A stretch of 49,361 bases of DNA from Nitrospirota bacterium (GCA_021847795.1 JAJZPZ010000007.1:1-49361), one strand, 5' to 3'. Positions 16,449-27,193 are shown, numbered from the stretch's first letter. Numbers and translations are program-made. The notes: generated by a model not told the origin, from the sequence alone.

Positions 16449-16788
16449 TTTTCTTCACCTCCTCTTCTTTTTTATCGTAAAGTCTTGTCCGGGTTTTCCG
16501 CTCAAATACTACGTTATCAGAAAATAAGGGTAAGTTCAATTTTATAATTAAGGCATCTAAAGTATCAAGGCCGGCTCATTTGTACTGCCGGAGACGCCTG
16601 TTATGATGCTTGATAATATTAACATTTTACAATAAGATGAGGCAGCAAGAGGGCCGGATGTTTACAGGACCGCGAAACAAGGCAGAATAGCGGGCGAAGG
16701 AGAAACCCGTTTTGGTGACGTGCATCACACAAAGGAAGCGCCTCCCCGGCGTATCATGAATCAGTTCGAAAGCAAAGAGGAGGTATCT
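16449..16788. other. 340-bp divergent intergenic region
   Basis: Holds the promoters of the 77-aa (minus) and 111-aa (plus) genes. On the minus strand TTGAAC then TAACGT with 17-nt spacing is a possible weak promoter near 16500-16540. A CRP/FNR-type palindrome lies at 16714-16729. No gene recognised. Confidence 0.4.
16714..16729. promoter_or_regulatory. CRP/FNR-like operator candidate
   Basis: GGTGA-N6-TCACA matches the CRP half-site pair TGTGA-N6-TCACA at nine of ten positions. It is centred about 68 bp before the 111-aa gene start at 16789. No matching regulator is in the window. Confidence 0.4.
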
Positions 16789-17124
16789 ATGAAAAACCTT
16801 TCCGGAAAAAAATGGGCAGCACCGGCAATAATATTTTTCAACCTGCTCCTTACCGTGCTCTTCTGCCTGATGCAGGTTGCCGGGGTTGATCCCCTGGAGG
16901 GAGCAGCATGGCACGGATATCCCCCAGGCCCGGGCATGCAGGTCGGTTTTGCGTGGGACGTGTTCCGGATTGCCCTGAGCAGGTTCGAGCCGGCTTCAGC
17001 GCTGCTTAAAGATGTCCAGCTCCGGGATTCTCCCTTGTGGACCCATCATTTCCTGAATCCGGAAGTCCCTTTCCCCGCAAACGCGGTGTATGATGCGCGG
17101 CTGCCCGGAGTTTGTAACGTATAG
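16789..17124 (+). CDS. Hypothetical secreted or membrane-anchored protein (111 aa)
   Basis: 111 residues. ATG at 16789 chosen because AGGAGGTATCT precedes it; earlier in-frame ATGs lack one. One hydrophobic N-terminal segment (WAAPAIIFFNLLLTVLFCLM) acts as anchor or signal. The rest is Pro/aromatic-rich with no known motif. Unknown function. Confidence 0.55.
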   Translation: MKNLSGKKWAAPAIIFFNLLLTVLFCLMQVAGVDPLEGAAWHGYPPGPGMQVGFAWDVFRIALSRFEPASALLKDVQLRDSPLWTHHFLNPEVPFPANAVYDARLPGVCNV

Positions 17125-17193
17125 CCCTGCAGTTTTCCGCAGGGAGGGGGGGGCAGTGCTTCTCCCTCCCTATGCCTGGCGGGGGCCGGCATC

Positions 17194-19236
<2,043 letters not shown>

Positions 19237-19443
19237 ATTATTACCTTATTATTACCTTCTTCCCAGCTCATCCCGGCGCATAATACCTGCGGTAAAATCG
19301 GTCTTCACCAGGGGATGTTTCGGACTAAACGGGGTTGATGCAACAGATGCTGATCAAAGCATGACATCGACCGGGGTATATAGTACCTTTTTGAAAAAGA
19401 TATGGGCAATGGGAAAGTGATATGCTGCTGAAGGGCAAGAGAA

Positions 19444-21162
19444 TTAATTCGCCCTGGGGTTCCGTTTCTCCGGGAAATAGAGGGTGAAGGCGGCGCCTTT
19501 GCCGACCGTGCTCTCAACGGTTATAAAGCCGCCGTGGTCTTCCATGATCTTCCTGCTGATCGACAGCCCGAGTCCAATCCCCTTTTTGGACACCTTTGTG
19601 GTGAAGAAAGGCTCAAAGATCTTTTGCAGCCTGTCCGGCGGGATGCCTTCACCGGTGTCACTGACTTTTACCGTGACAAAAGAGTCTCCATTGGATTGTT
19701 CCTGCGCGACGCCGACCGTCAGTGTTCCGCCGGCCGGCATGGCAGCGAGCGCATTCGACACAAGGTTCATGATGACTTCTCCTGCGCGGTTCTTGTCGAT
19801 CATAATCTCCGGGACATCCGCGTATGCCTTGCGAACGGTTATCGAACGCTCACGGCACAGGTCCTCATAAATATTCAGGATATTATCGACAATTTCGTGA
19901 ATACGGTGCGCTTTCAACTGCAGGGCCGTTGTCCCGGCATAGGTGAGGACATCCCTGAGGATCTCTTCCAGCCTGCCCACCTCTGAAACAATGAAATCAG
20001 CGTACTCCCGCTCTCTTGTTTCCGTTGCCGCCCCTTTCTGCAGCCTTCGCGCAAAGCCGCCCACCACGGTCAGCGGGTTCCTGATTTCGTGCGCAACATT
20101 TGCCGAGATCCTGCCGAGCGCCGCAAGCTTTTCGGATTGCCCGAGCTGCTCGAGGAGCTTCTGCCGTTCGGCTTCGGCCTGGTAACGCTTGATGATGATG
20201 GCCAGGGTATTGGCAACAGCACGGAAAAACACCTCTTCCTGGGGCCTTGAGCCCGGCCACTCCCTGGCAAATATACTGATCAGTCCAAGTATTTTATTGC
20301 CCTCATGTATGGGGACGCAGTAATGGATAAAGGAAGAGCTGTGCCGGTAGAGGATTTCGTATGGCGCATCTGCACACCCTGTGTGCGTGAACTCACAGGT
20401 CAATACAGCCTGTGCAGCCTGCTTCAGGTCTCCTATGGCGGGAGGCTCCTCCTCTGAATACGTAAGTTCCCTGGGCCCTGGAAAGCCGCGCTGGGCTTTA
20501 AGGACATACTCCCCGGAGGCCTCGTCAAAAAGGTAAATGAAGCCCTTGGCCTCGAGTGCAGGGTCGGGAATGGAGATGATCAGCTCCAGGGTGCGATCAA
20601 GCTGCTCATCAAGGGTTATCTGCTCCAAGGCGATCTTGAGGATAGTGCTTATTACCCTCTGGATATTGTAGTTGAACTCTGTCTGCTCCTCTGCGCGGAC
20701 CCGCCCGGTGATGTCCCTTATCGCCGCGGTAACAAGCATTTCTCCGCCGATATCCAGAGGACTCAGGCTGACATCGGCCCTGAACTCGGTCCCGTCCTTT
20801 TTCAGGCCGTAGATCTTGAGCCCTGACCCCATCGGCCGGGTCCTCGGATTTGCGAAAAACCGGGCAATGTTCTCTTTATGTCTTGCATGGAACCGCCCGG
20901 GAATGAGCATATGCAGGTCCCTGCCGATCAGCTCCTCCCGCGAGTATCCGAAAAGCCTTTCCGTCTGTACGTTGACCAGGGCAATCCTGCCGCTCTTTTC
21001 TACGAAAACCATGGCATCAGGCGCAGCGTCGAGGAGTTTTTGATAGAGTTGATCGAATTCCCGGCCCGCGGCCCTGCGCGCCTCAAGCAATGCCGTGGCG
21101 CGGTGTTTCTCTATAATGCCTCTTGCAGCCTGCTCTCCGGGTATTTTTATTCCGCCTTCCAT
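19444..21162 (-). CDS. PAS-GAF sensor histidine kinase (orphan)
   Basis: 572 residues, no transmembrane segment, so a cytoplasmic sensor. A PAS domain at about 38-155 (LLDAAPDAMVFVEKSGRI, GYSREELIGRD) is followed by a GAF-like domain at about 175-325. HisKA follows with the phospho-acceptor His358 in ANVAHEIRNPL. The HATPase domain has N-box MNLVSNALAAM, G1 VSDTGEGIPPD, F-box EPFFTTK and G2 GIGLGLSISRKI. The ATG at 21162 is 8 nt from GGAG. No response regulator is adjacent, so its partner lies elsewhere. NtrB-like architecture suggests control of transcription by a sigma-54-type regulator, but that is a guess. Confidence 0.92.
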   Translation of the reverse strand: MEGGIKIPGEQAARGIIEKHRATALLEARRAAGREFDQLYQKLLDAAPDAMVFVEKSGRIALVNVQTERLFGYSREELIGRDLHMLIPGRFHARHKENIARFFANPRTRPMGSGLKIYGLKKDGTEFRADVSLSPLDIGGEMLVTAAIRDITGRVRAEEQTEFNYNIQRVISTILKIALEQITLDEQLDRTLELIISIPDPALEAKGFIYLFDEASGEYVLKAQRGFPGPRELTYSEEEPPAIGDLKQAAQAVLTCEFTHTGCADAPYEILYRHSSSFIHYCVPIHEGNKILGLISIFAREWPGSRPQEEVFFRAVANTLAIIIKRYQAEAERQKLLEQLGQSEKLAALGRISANVAHEIRNPLTVVGGFARRLQKGAATETREREYADFIVSEVGRLEEILRDVLTYAGTTALQLKAHRIHEIVDNILNIYEDLCRERSITVRKAYADVPEIMIDKNRAGEVIMNLVSNALAAMPAGGTLTVGVAQEQSNGDSFVTVKVSDTGEGIPPDRLQKIFEPFFTTKVSKKGIGLGLSISRKIMEDHGGFITVESTVGKGAAFTLYFPEKRNPRAN

Positions 21163-21274
21163 GGTTTATACTCCACTATCTTTTATGGTATCACAGAAAC
21201 TTTGTACATTAAAGGCGGGTTTGGACCGGGCAACGGGCAACGGCATCAAAACAGCAATTCAATAAAAAACAACG

Positions 21275-21380
21275 AGATTGCTTCAGGATACGACCCTTCG
21301 CAATGACGGGGTGGAATGACAGTCATTGCGAGTCCCGGCACGCACCGGGATAAACTCCGCGCGGCAATCTCAAGGACTTA
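21275..21380. repeat. Dispersed CATTGCGAG repeat pair
   Basis: Two head-to-head units. GAGATTGCTTCAGG...TTCGCAATGAC reads in one orientation; GTCATTGCGAGTCCCGG...GCGCGGCAATCTC reads in the other, containing the small hairpin TCCCGG..CCGGGA. Same family as 4938 and 13096. This fills most of the 359-bp gap between the histidine kinase and the IF-2-like gene. Confidence 0.7.
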
Positions 21381-21521
21381 TAAGTTCACCCGACCTTATC
21401 ATGCAATTGCTGCATCTGTCCTCCCGTTGTGCTCCGGGCTGTTGCGTGATACTATAAAATTAAGGATTTCCTGAGGCAGTTCCCTATAAACGCTGGAACA
21501 GAGATCATCGGGAGCGCCTGC

Positions 21522-22235
21522 ATGGCGATAAAAACTCAAAAGCCCGAGAGGAAACCGGCAGGAATAAAACTACCTCCCCAAACGAAAAGGCCGAAGCTCG
21601 AAATCGTGCTCAAATGCGACTCCATGGGAAGCGCGGAGGCGGTTGCAGGCAGCCTCGATGCCATGGCCACGCCTGATGTCGATATACGTGTGATCCACAG
21701 CGGAGTCGGCGACATCAGCAAATCCGACGTGCTCTTTGCCGAAACAGCGGGCAGGCTCATTGTCGGGTTCCAGGTAGGCGTTATGCAGGGAATGGAGAAA
21801 GTGCTCAGGGAGCACAGGGTCGAGGTCCGCCTGTATGCCGTAATTTACAAGCTTATCGCTGATATCAAAGAGATTGCCGGGAACCTGGTCCCCCGCTCAC
21901 CGGAAGAGCGGATAATCGGCTCAGGCAAAGTAATAGCCCTTTTCAAAAGCAACCGGAAGGGGATCATTATCGGCTGCGAAGTTCAGGAAGGCGCTTTTAG
22001 TGTAGGCGAACGCTTCCGCATTATCTCTGCCGTCGGGCCGATCTATGCAGGCATTATTGAGTCGCTCCATATAGGTAACAGCGGGGTGAAAAAAGCGGTT
22101 CCGGGCCAGCAGGTCGGCATACGCATAAAGGATTTCAATAAGGCGAAGGTAGGGGATCTTGTAGAGAGTTTCCGGCCTCCTGCGCCGGGGAAAGTCCGCA
22201 CCTGGGAGCCTGCAGGACAGATTATCCGGATATAG
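21522..22235 (+). CDS. Stand-alone IF-2 C-terminal-like protein (domains III-IV, no GTPase)
   Basis: 237 residues. From about residue 25 the sequence follows the C-terminal half of bacterial translation initiation factor IF-2. Domain III has LEIVLKCDSMGSAEAVAGSL, VRVIHSGVGDISKSDVLFA-like and VRLYAVIYKLIADIK. A beta-barrel part has GSGKVIALFKSNRKGIIIGC, VGPIYAGIIESL and QVGIRIKDFNKAKVGDLVE. The GTP-binding domain and the long N-terminal region are absent. The first 25 residues are a basic, Pro-rich tail. In IF-2 these domains contact the ribosome and fMet-tRNA; this protein could be a ribosome-associated regulator or decoy. The ATG at 21522 follows GGGAGCGCCTGC. Confidence 0.8.
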   Translation: MAIKTQKPERKPAGIKLPPQTKRPKLEIVLKCDSMGSAEAVAGSLDAMATPDVDIRVIHSGVGDISKSDVLFAETAGRLIVGFQVGVMQGMEKVLREHRVEVRLYAVIYKLIADIKEIAGNLVPRSPEERIIGSGKVIALFKSNRKGIIIGCEVQEGAFSVGERFRIISAVGPIYAGIIESLHIGNSGVKKAVPGQQVGIRIKDFNKAKVGDLVESFRPPAPGKVRTWEPAGQIIRI

Positions 22236-22318
22236 CAAAGCCCTGCGCTGATGTTCGGCATACTTTTATTCTAGCATTGAGAGGGCCGGACTGCGTGATC
22301 ATCATGGATTCGGGGGGA

Positions 22319-22729
22319 TCAATCGCGCTTGTCGTCTTTTTCGCGATTTTGGGTCTTTCCTTCGCCGCTGTGTTTTTTTAGTTCTTTCCCGCAGTGAAAG
22401 CAGTGGCTTACCTGCAGTGTGGATACTTCTTTTCCTGTCCTCGTAAACACGAGCTTCTCAAAGTTCAGGGCCCTCATTACCCTGCAGCACCACTCTTCTT
22501 TTTTTATCTCTTGCCCGGCCTCTTCCTTTTCATACCCATCTTTTACGGGAGTGCCGCAGTGGCAGCAATAATTGACCCCGAATTTAATAGGCACGATATC
22601 GTCAAAGGCGAGCTTCAGATGCTCTTCAAGGGCGCCTTCCTTCAGGATATTACAGCACCATATGTCGGTTTTGCACTGCTTAAGCTCTTTCCACAACACT
22701 ACTGTTGACTTGTCCACTTTACGCCTCAT
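22319..22729 (-). CDS. Cys-rich putative zinc-binding protein
   Basis: About 136 residues from the Met at 22729, which follows AGGTAAATTATTT; an upstream in-frame ATG at 22780 lacks a ribosome site. Two similar halves each end in a zinc-knuckle-like CHCG: VNYCCHCGTPV and SHCFHCGKEL. They are preceded by paired Cys (WCCNILKEG and WCCRVM). This looks like an internal duplication of a metal-binding unit. The C-terminus is highly charged (KTQNREKDDKRD). Function unknown. Confidence 0.6.
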   Translation of the reverse strand: MRRKVDKSTVVLWKELKQCKTDIWCCNILKEGALEEHLKLAFDDIVPIKFGVNYCCHCGTPVKDGYEKEEAGQEIKKEEWCCRVMRALNFEKLVFTRTGKEVSTLQVSHCFHCGKELKKHSGEGKTQNREKDDKRD

Positions 22730-22838
22730 AAATAATTTACCTGCCCTGAAAAACCGGCCTTCCGGCCGGTCCGCACGCATTAGTATTCATACTATAACTC
22801 CGTACCCTTTATTCAACCGGAAATTGTGCAAAAAAAAA

Positions 22839-22874
22839 TGTGATCCAAATCACAGGATGAAACTAAGCTATAAT
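22839..22874 (+). promoter_or_regulatory. CRP/FNR-type operator and promoter of the methyltransferase gene
   Basis: TGTGATCCAAATCACA at 22839-22854 is a perfect 6-4-6 palindrome that fits CRP (TGTGA-N6-TCACA) and, in its inner part, the FNR TGAT-N4-ATCA arrangement. TATAAT at 22869-22874 is the -10. The expected start at about 22881 coincides with the ATG at 22880. The operator sits where the -35 box would be, so an activator may replace it or a repressor may block it. Confidence 0.6.
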
Positions 22875-22879
22875 AAATC

Positions 22880-23500
22880 ATGGACGAGCTTTCAAAAGAA
22901 TATGTGATCTCCTTTTTCGACAAGAACCTGCAGTTGCACGGGGACAGGCCCGAGGCTGTCAGGTGGTCATCAACCGGGCAGGCCCTGCATTACCGGGGCA
23001 TGCTCGATATCGGGAACATGGAAGGGAAAAAGGTCCTCGATTTCGGTTGCGGCAAGGGTGATTTCCATCAATTCCTGAAAGACGCGGGCATCAGGGCCGA
23101 GTATTCCGGTTTTGACATCAATGAAAAGCTTATATCCCTGGCCCGGAAAAAATTTCCCGGAGTGGATTTCAGGGTTTTTGACGCAGGAAAGGATGCCCTT
23201 AGGGAAGACTTCGACTACATTATCCTGTGCGGGGTGTTTAATCTCAATATCCAGGGGCTTGACGCGACCATCAGGGACACCCTGGTAAAACTCTTTCCTC
23301 ACTGCCGCATTGCCCTTGCCTTTAATGCCCTTTCAGCGCACAATCCGCAAAAGGATTTTGAACTTCATTACACCTCCCCGGAAGAGCTCTTTTCTTTTGC
23401 GGTACAGAACCTTTCCCGCTGGGTCTCGCTCAGGCATGACAGGATGGCCTATGACTTTACCCTGTTTGCGTACAGGGACAGGAACAGTTTTAAAGAATAA
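22880..23500 (+). CDS. Class I SAM-dependent methyltransferase
   Basis: 206 residues with the Rossmann methyltransferase fold. Motif I is VLDFGCGKGDF at about 52-62, motif II is YSGFDINEKLI, and motif IV region is FDYIILCGVFNL. Substrate unknown. No ribosome site and a -10 box directly before the ATG suggest a leaderless message under the CRP/FNR-like site. The upstream zinc-binding protein gene is divergent. Confidence 0.85.
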   Translation: MDELSKEYVISFFDKNLQLHGDRPEAVRWSSTGQALHYRGMLDIGNMEGKKVLDFGCGKGDFHQFLKDAGIRAEYSGFDINEKLISLARKKFPGVDFRVFDAGKDALREDFDYIILCGVFNLNIQGLDATIRDTLVKLFPHCRIALAFNALSAHNPQKDFELHYTSPEELFSFAVQNLSRWVSLRHDRMAYDFTLFAYRDRNSFKE

Positions 23501-23716
23501 TTCCCCTGCCCGATAGTGTCAAATTTTTCCCAGGCCATTCCACTCATAATGTATGATTTTCCCTGCAAACGAAAATGGAAGTGTTTGTTTTATTTGAAAT
23601 TAGCTTCTGGCATACCGCTTGCTTCCTTAAGTACGGGCTGCGGGTCCTGCTCCGGCACAACCAAAGACGACAGGAACCGCAACGCCGGTATTTTATCAGC
23701 AAAAGAGGTGAACCTA

Positions 23717-23935
23717 ATGGGATTAATCACGATGCAGGGGAGATTTCAGGAGGAGCAGGAAATTATAGACAGCGCCATGGCTGCAATGCATGAAACTCCG
23801 CGCCCGGTCAGGATATTCATCAGCCACTTCCTCAGAAACGATATGACTTCCCTTCAACGCCAATGCCTGCATTCACAGGAAGCGCTTGAGGTGATACAGC
23901 ATATGTCAAGGGTCCTTAAGATCATCGGCATGTAA
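23717..23935 (+). CDS. Hypothetical protein (72 aa)
   Basis: 72 residues from the ATG at 23717, which has AGGTGAACCTA upstream; the frame stays open to 23516 but the upstream part is low-complexity and without a ribosome site. Helical and mixed-charge, with MQGRFQEEQEIIDSAMAAM and ALEVIQHMSRVLKIIGM. No cysteines or known motif. It converges on pfkA. Confidence 0.5.
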   Translation: MGLITMQGRFQEEQEIIDSAMAAMHETPRPVRIFISHFLRNDMTSLQRQCLHSQEALEVIQHMSRVLKIIGM

Positions 23936-23951
23936 GATAAGCCGCTCCGTA

Positions 23952-25046
23952 TCAATCTCCGAAGGAGATCCCTATTTCCCGTGCTGTCTTTATCGTATCG
24001 CTTCCCGCAGGAACATTTTTTATGCTCCCGATTACCTGTTCAAGCGGAACCGCTTTTACATCAGGCGGTTCAAGGGCAACCATGGCGCCGAAATTCCTTT
24101 GCTCGACCATGCGGACTGCTGCTGCTCCGAAACGAAGGGCCAGGAGCCGGTCAAAGGTAGTCGGCGACCCTCCGCGCTGCAGATGCCCGAGGACCAGTGA
24201 GCGCGTATCCTTTCCTGTCTTCAGGGCGATCTCTTTGGCCACAAACTCCCCGACTCCTCCAAGGACAACGTCCTGCCGCCCGACTTCGCCTTTGCCCTTG
24301 TCCATGATCCGCCCCCCCTCAGGGACAGCTCCCTCGGCGACAACGACAATGGCGTAATGCTGGCCATGGATCTCCCGCTCCATAATATGATCACAGATCT
24401 TATCGATTGAAAAAGGGATCTCAGGGATAAGGACAACGTCTGCAGCGCCCGACACCCCGCTGTTCAATGCGATCCAGCCCGCATGTCTGCCCATGACCTC
24501 AACCACCATGACCCGCTCGTGTGATTTGGCTGTTGAATGGAGCCTGTCTATCGCATCAGTGGCAATGCTTACAGCGGTATCGAACCCAAAGGTGACTACG
24601 GTTGCCCCGAGATCGTTGTCAATTGTTTTGGGAACACAGACTACGGGCATGCCTTTTTTGTAGAAGTCATAGGCGATCTGGAGGCTTCCGTCCCCCCCTG
24701 TTGCTATCAGGCAGTCGAAGCGGAGGCGCCTGAAATTTTCGACGACCTTGTCCGACACATCCCGTATCTCGGTCTCTCCGGCCACATTGGTTATCGGCAT
24801 TTTAAAGGGGTTGCCTTTGTTGGTTGTGCCGAGGATGGTGCCCCCCATATTGCAGATATGCCGCACTGATTCAGGGTTCAGGCGGATGATCTCGTCAGTG
24901 TTCAGGAGCCCTGCGTAGCCGTTCTTGATCCCGTAAACTTCCCAGTTCCTGTTGGATGCCGAGAGGACGACTGCTTCGATTACGGCATTCAGTCCGGGTG
25001 CATCTCCACCCCCGGTATTTATCGCTATTCTCATTCCTTTTTCCAT
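23952..25046 (-). CDS. pfkA: 6-phosphofructokinase
   Basis: 364 residues. Phosphorylates fructose-6-phosphate in glycolysis. Family motifs seen: NTGGGDAPGLNA (phosphoryl donor loop), ATGGDGSLQIAY, VPKTIDNDL (catalytic TIDND), MGRHAGWIAL and LGHLQRGGSP. The donor-selecting sites read Gly in GGDGS (ATP-like, PPi enzymes have Asp) and Lys in PKTIDND (PPi-like, classical ATP enzymes have Gly). The donor is therefore uncertain; the mixed pattern resembles non-canonical ATP-dependent clades. ATG at 25046 follows GGGGG at 5 nt; a second ATG at 25034 is possible. Confidence 0.93.
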   Translation of the reverse strand: MEKGMRIAINTGGGDAPGLNAVIEAVVLSASNRNWEVYGIKNGYAGLLNTDEIIRLNPESVRHICNMGGTILGTTNKGNPFKMPITNVAGETEIRDVSDKVVENFRRLRFDCLIATGGDGSLQIAYDFYKKGMPVVCVPKTIDNDLGATVVTFGFDTAVSIATDAIDRLHSTAKSHERVMVVEVMGRHAGWIALNSGVSGAADVVLIPEIPFSIDKICDHIMEREIHGQHYAIVVVAEGAVPEGGRIMDKGKGEVGRQDVVLGGVGEFVAKEIALKTGKDTRSLVLGHLQRGGSPTTFDRLLALRFGAAAVRMVEQRNFGAMVALEPPDVKAVPLEQVIGSIKNVPAGSDTIKTAREIGISFGD

Positions 25047-25142
25047 AAAAACCCCCGTCGGATAGTTGCCGGATTATACCATAAGGGCGCATTCAATAAG
25101 GGCGGCGGCATCCGCACTCCCCAGCCGCGGCATTATGAACAG

Positions 25143-25307
25143 TGGATGGGAGGTGTGCCGAAAAGTCTTTCGGAAGCGATTCCTTGTGCCGGACCCTCCC
25201 GCCGTATAAAGGCGATCTCAGCACCACCTCTGCCATGAAACGGAAAAACAGGCACTCTAAATAAATTTATCGCATTCTGAAAGGCTTTGAGGCATGCCTC
25301 CCATCCA
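25143..25307. repeat. MITE-like element with about 38-bp terminal inverted repeats
   Basis: The left end TGGATGGGAGGTGTGCC... (25143-25180) pairs imperfectly with the right end ...GGCATGCCTCCCATCCA (25270-25307). About three quarters of 38 positions match and no open frame lies inside. The 165-bp size and hairpin form fit a non-autonomous element or a stable structured RNA. Just outside, ATGGATTATAATCCAT (about 25313-25328) is a perfect 16-bp palindrome. Together these fill the gap between pfkA and the Ste24-type gene. Confidence 0.55.
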
Positions 25308-25402
25308 TGACTATGGATTATAATCCATAATCTCTTCAGCACGAACATGCCGTTTGCGCTACAATAAGAGTACTATTTCATGAACGAAAAGGAGGGCGTG
25401 CC

Positions 25403-26677
25403 CTGAATACTTTTCTCATCCTCATTTTATGTCTTTATATCGTGAAAGAGGGCTTTGAATACCTGGCCCGGTATCTCAATCTCAGGCATATGCGGGCAGC
25501 CGGCTCAGCGGCGCCGCCGGAGTTTGAAGGGCGGGTTGATGCGGCCCTGCTCAAAAAAACCCGGGAATACGAGACTGAAAACACCCGTTTCAGTTTTGTT
25601 TCATCCCTTTTCGGCAACCTGCTCACCATCCTCTTTTTTTTCGGCGGGCTGCTGAACATCTTCAATTCATGGATTGCATCCCTCAATCTCTCCTTTGTCT
25701 TTTCCGGATGGCTTTTTTTCATGCTCCTCTTTTACGCTGATGATTTCCTTTCCATCCCCTTCGGCCTTTACCACACGTTTAAAATAGAGAATAAATACGG
25801 CTTCAACACCATGACGCCCGGGTTGTGGATCTCTGATTTTATAAAGTCCATACTGATATCAACAATACTCATGTCCCTGATGATCCTTGCAGGCCTCTGG
25901 CTTGTCCGATGGAGTCCGGAACACTGGTGGTTCTGGGTCTGGGCATTTCTTTTTGTCTTCAGTATTTTTATGATGTATCTCTCGCCCTATGTGATCGAGC
26001 CGCTCTTCAACAAGTTCACCCCTATTGAGGACGAGTCCCTCCGGGAAGGGATTACGGCCCTGGCGGAAAAGGCCGGAATCCATGTGAGCAGGGTGCTCAG
26101 GATAGACGCATCAAAGCGGAGTAAGCACAGCAATGCCTATTTCACCGGGATCGGCAGAACAAAGCGGATCGTGCTCTACGATACCCTGCTTGAGGGCATG
26201 GACCGGAATGAGATCATAGCTGTGCTGGCCCATGAGATCGGGCACTGGAAGAAGAAACATCTGCTGAAAATGCTTGCTGCCCTGGAGATATTTTCCCTGG
26301 CAACTCTTTACCTTGCATTCAGGCTTATCCGGAGTGATTTTCTCCTGGAGGTCTTTCATATCGGAGCAAGCACCCTCTTTGCAAAGGTTATCCTCCTTGC
26401 CTTCCTTGCCGGCATCGTATCACTGCCTTTGAAACCCGTCATGAATTTCTTCAGCAGGAGGCACGAAAGACAGGCGGACAGGGCCTCCTATGAGCTTACA
26501 CACGATCCGGAGAGCATGGTCCATGCGCTGGTAAAGCTCTCGAAGGAGAACCTCTCGAACCTGCATCCCCATCCCCTCTATGTTGCGATGTACTACTCCC
26601 ATCCCCCTGTGCTGGAGAGGATAGGGTTCCTCAGGGGCCTCGGGAAACAGCACCGCGGGGGCGCGGGAGAGGGTTGA
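25403..26677 (+). CDS. M48-family Ste24-type zinc endopeptidase, membrane-bound
   Basis: About 424 residues. An integral-membrane zinc protease related to the CAAX prenyl protease Ste24. The zinc motif HEIGHWKKKH (HExxH) is followed by ERQADRASYEL, with the third ligand, and by about seven hydrophobic helices. The family N-terminus includes a helix before KEGFEYLARYLNLRHM. That helix (NTFLILILCLYIV) is encoded upstream of the GTG at 25442, and the only start that captures it is CTG at 25403, with GGAGG about 8 nt before it. A tiny 8-codon frame, MNEKEGVP at 25380-25406, overlaps that CTG and may couple translation. Likely role: envelope protein quality control or peptide processing. Confidence 0.85.
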   Translation: MNTFLILILCLYIVKEGFEYLARYLNLRHMRAAGSAAPPEFEGRVDAALLKKTREYETENTRFSFVSSLFGNLLTILFFFGGLLNIFNSWIASLNLSFVFSGWLFFMLLFYADDFLSIPFGLYHTFKIENKYGFNTMTPGLWISDFIKSILISTILMSLMILAGLWLVRWSPEHWWFWVWAFLFVFSIFMMYLSPYVIEPLFNKFTPIEDESLREGITALAEKAGIHVSRVLRIDASKRSKHSNAYFTGIGRTKRIVLYDTLLEGMDRNEIIAVLAHEIGHWKKKHLLKMLAALEIFSLATLYLAFRLIRSDFLLEVFHIGASTLFAKVILLAFLAGIVSLPLKPVMNFFSRRHERQADRASYELTHDPESMVHALVKLSKENLSNLHPHPLYVAMYYSHPPVLERIGFLRGLGKQHRGGAGEG

Positions 26678-26731
26678 CTCCTGGAGGGGTGCAGGGAAGA
26701 GGTTGGGCGGTTATGCCTGCTTCTGCGCGCT

Positions 26732-27001
26732 TTATCCAAGTCTTTTTTTCAATTCATCCTGCACTTTCATCAGCAATATCCCGATAGCAGATGCCTTATC
26801 ATTGATACTGCCACGCCGGGCGAGCGCAGCATCCTTTTCCCCTCTCCTGTACGCTTCTATAATATTTTCCGCCGGGCTTTTCCTGCTCTTATGCCCGGAA
26901 TCGCCTGTGGCCGCTTCCTTGTTGTATGCCACAGCTTCCTTTTCCCGGTCAGCCATATGGATATCCGCAACTTCGCTTTTCACGGTTGTGACCGCTTCCA
27001 T
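26732..27001 (-). CDS. Hypothetical charged protein (89 aa)
   Basis: 89 residues, highly charged. A central KSRKSPAENIIEAYRRGEKD leads to the C-terminal helix ASAIGILLMKVQDELKKRLG. No signal peptide or known motif. The ribosome site is poor (AGGA directly before the ATG), so the start is uncertain. Convergent with the Ste24-type gene and divergent from the deacetylase gene. Confidence 0.45.
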   Translation of the reverse strand: MEAVTTVKSEVADIHMADREKEAVAYNKEAATGDSGHKSRKSPAENIIEAYRRGEKDAALARRGSINDKASAIGILLMKVQDELKKRLG

Positions 27002-27193
27002 TCCTGCTCACTATTTCCGGCTGATTGCCATATGCCGATACATATCCTCTCCTGAAATCCGCCTGAAATCCGGTTGTCTTGCGGGTTGTTGTGTAAAAAC
27101 CCCCCTCATTATAGCAAACAATGCTTTGTTTCGCTCAGGAGGCGGATGGGGGCCATCGCATCGACCCGTCCTCCCCTGCGAAGGCCCTCCCTG

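Noticed and set aside
22195-22225. RNase P RNA-like GGGGAAAGTCCG stretch
   Set aside because: It lies within the IF-2-like coding sequence and none of the flanking conserved helices of rnpB is present.
25133-25348. A 71-codon minus-strand frame
   Set aside because: It runs across the inverted repeats of the MITE-like element and reflects the palindrome rather than a gene.
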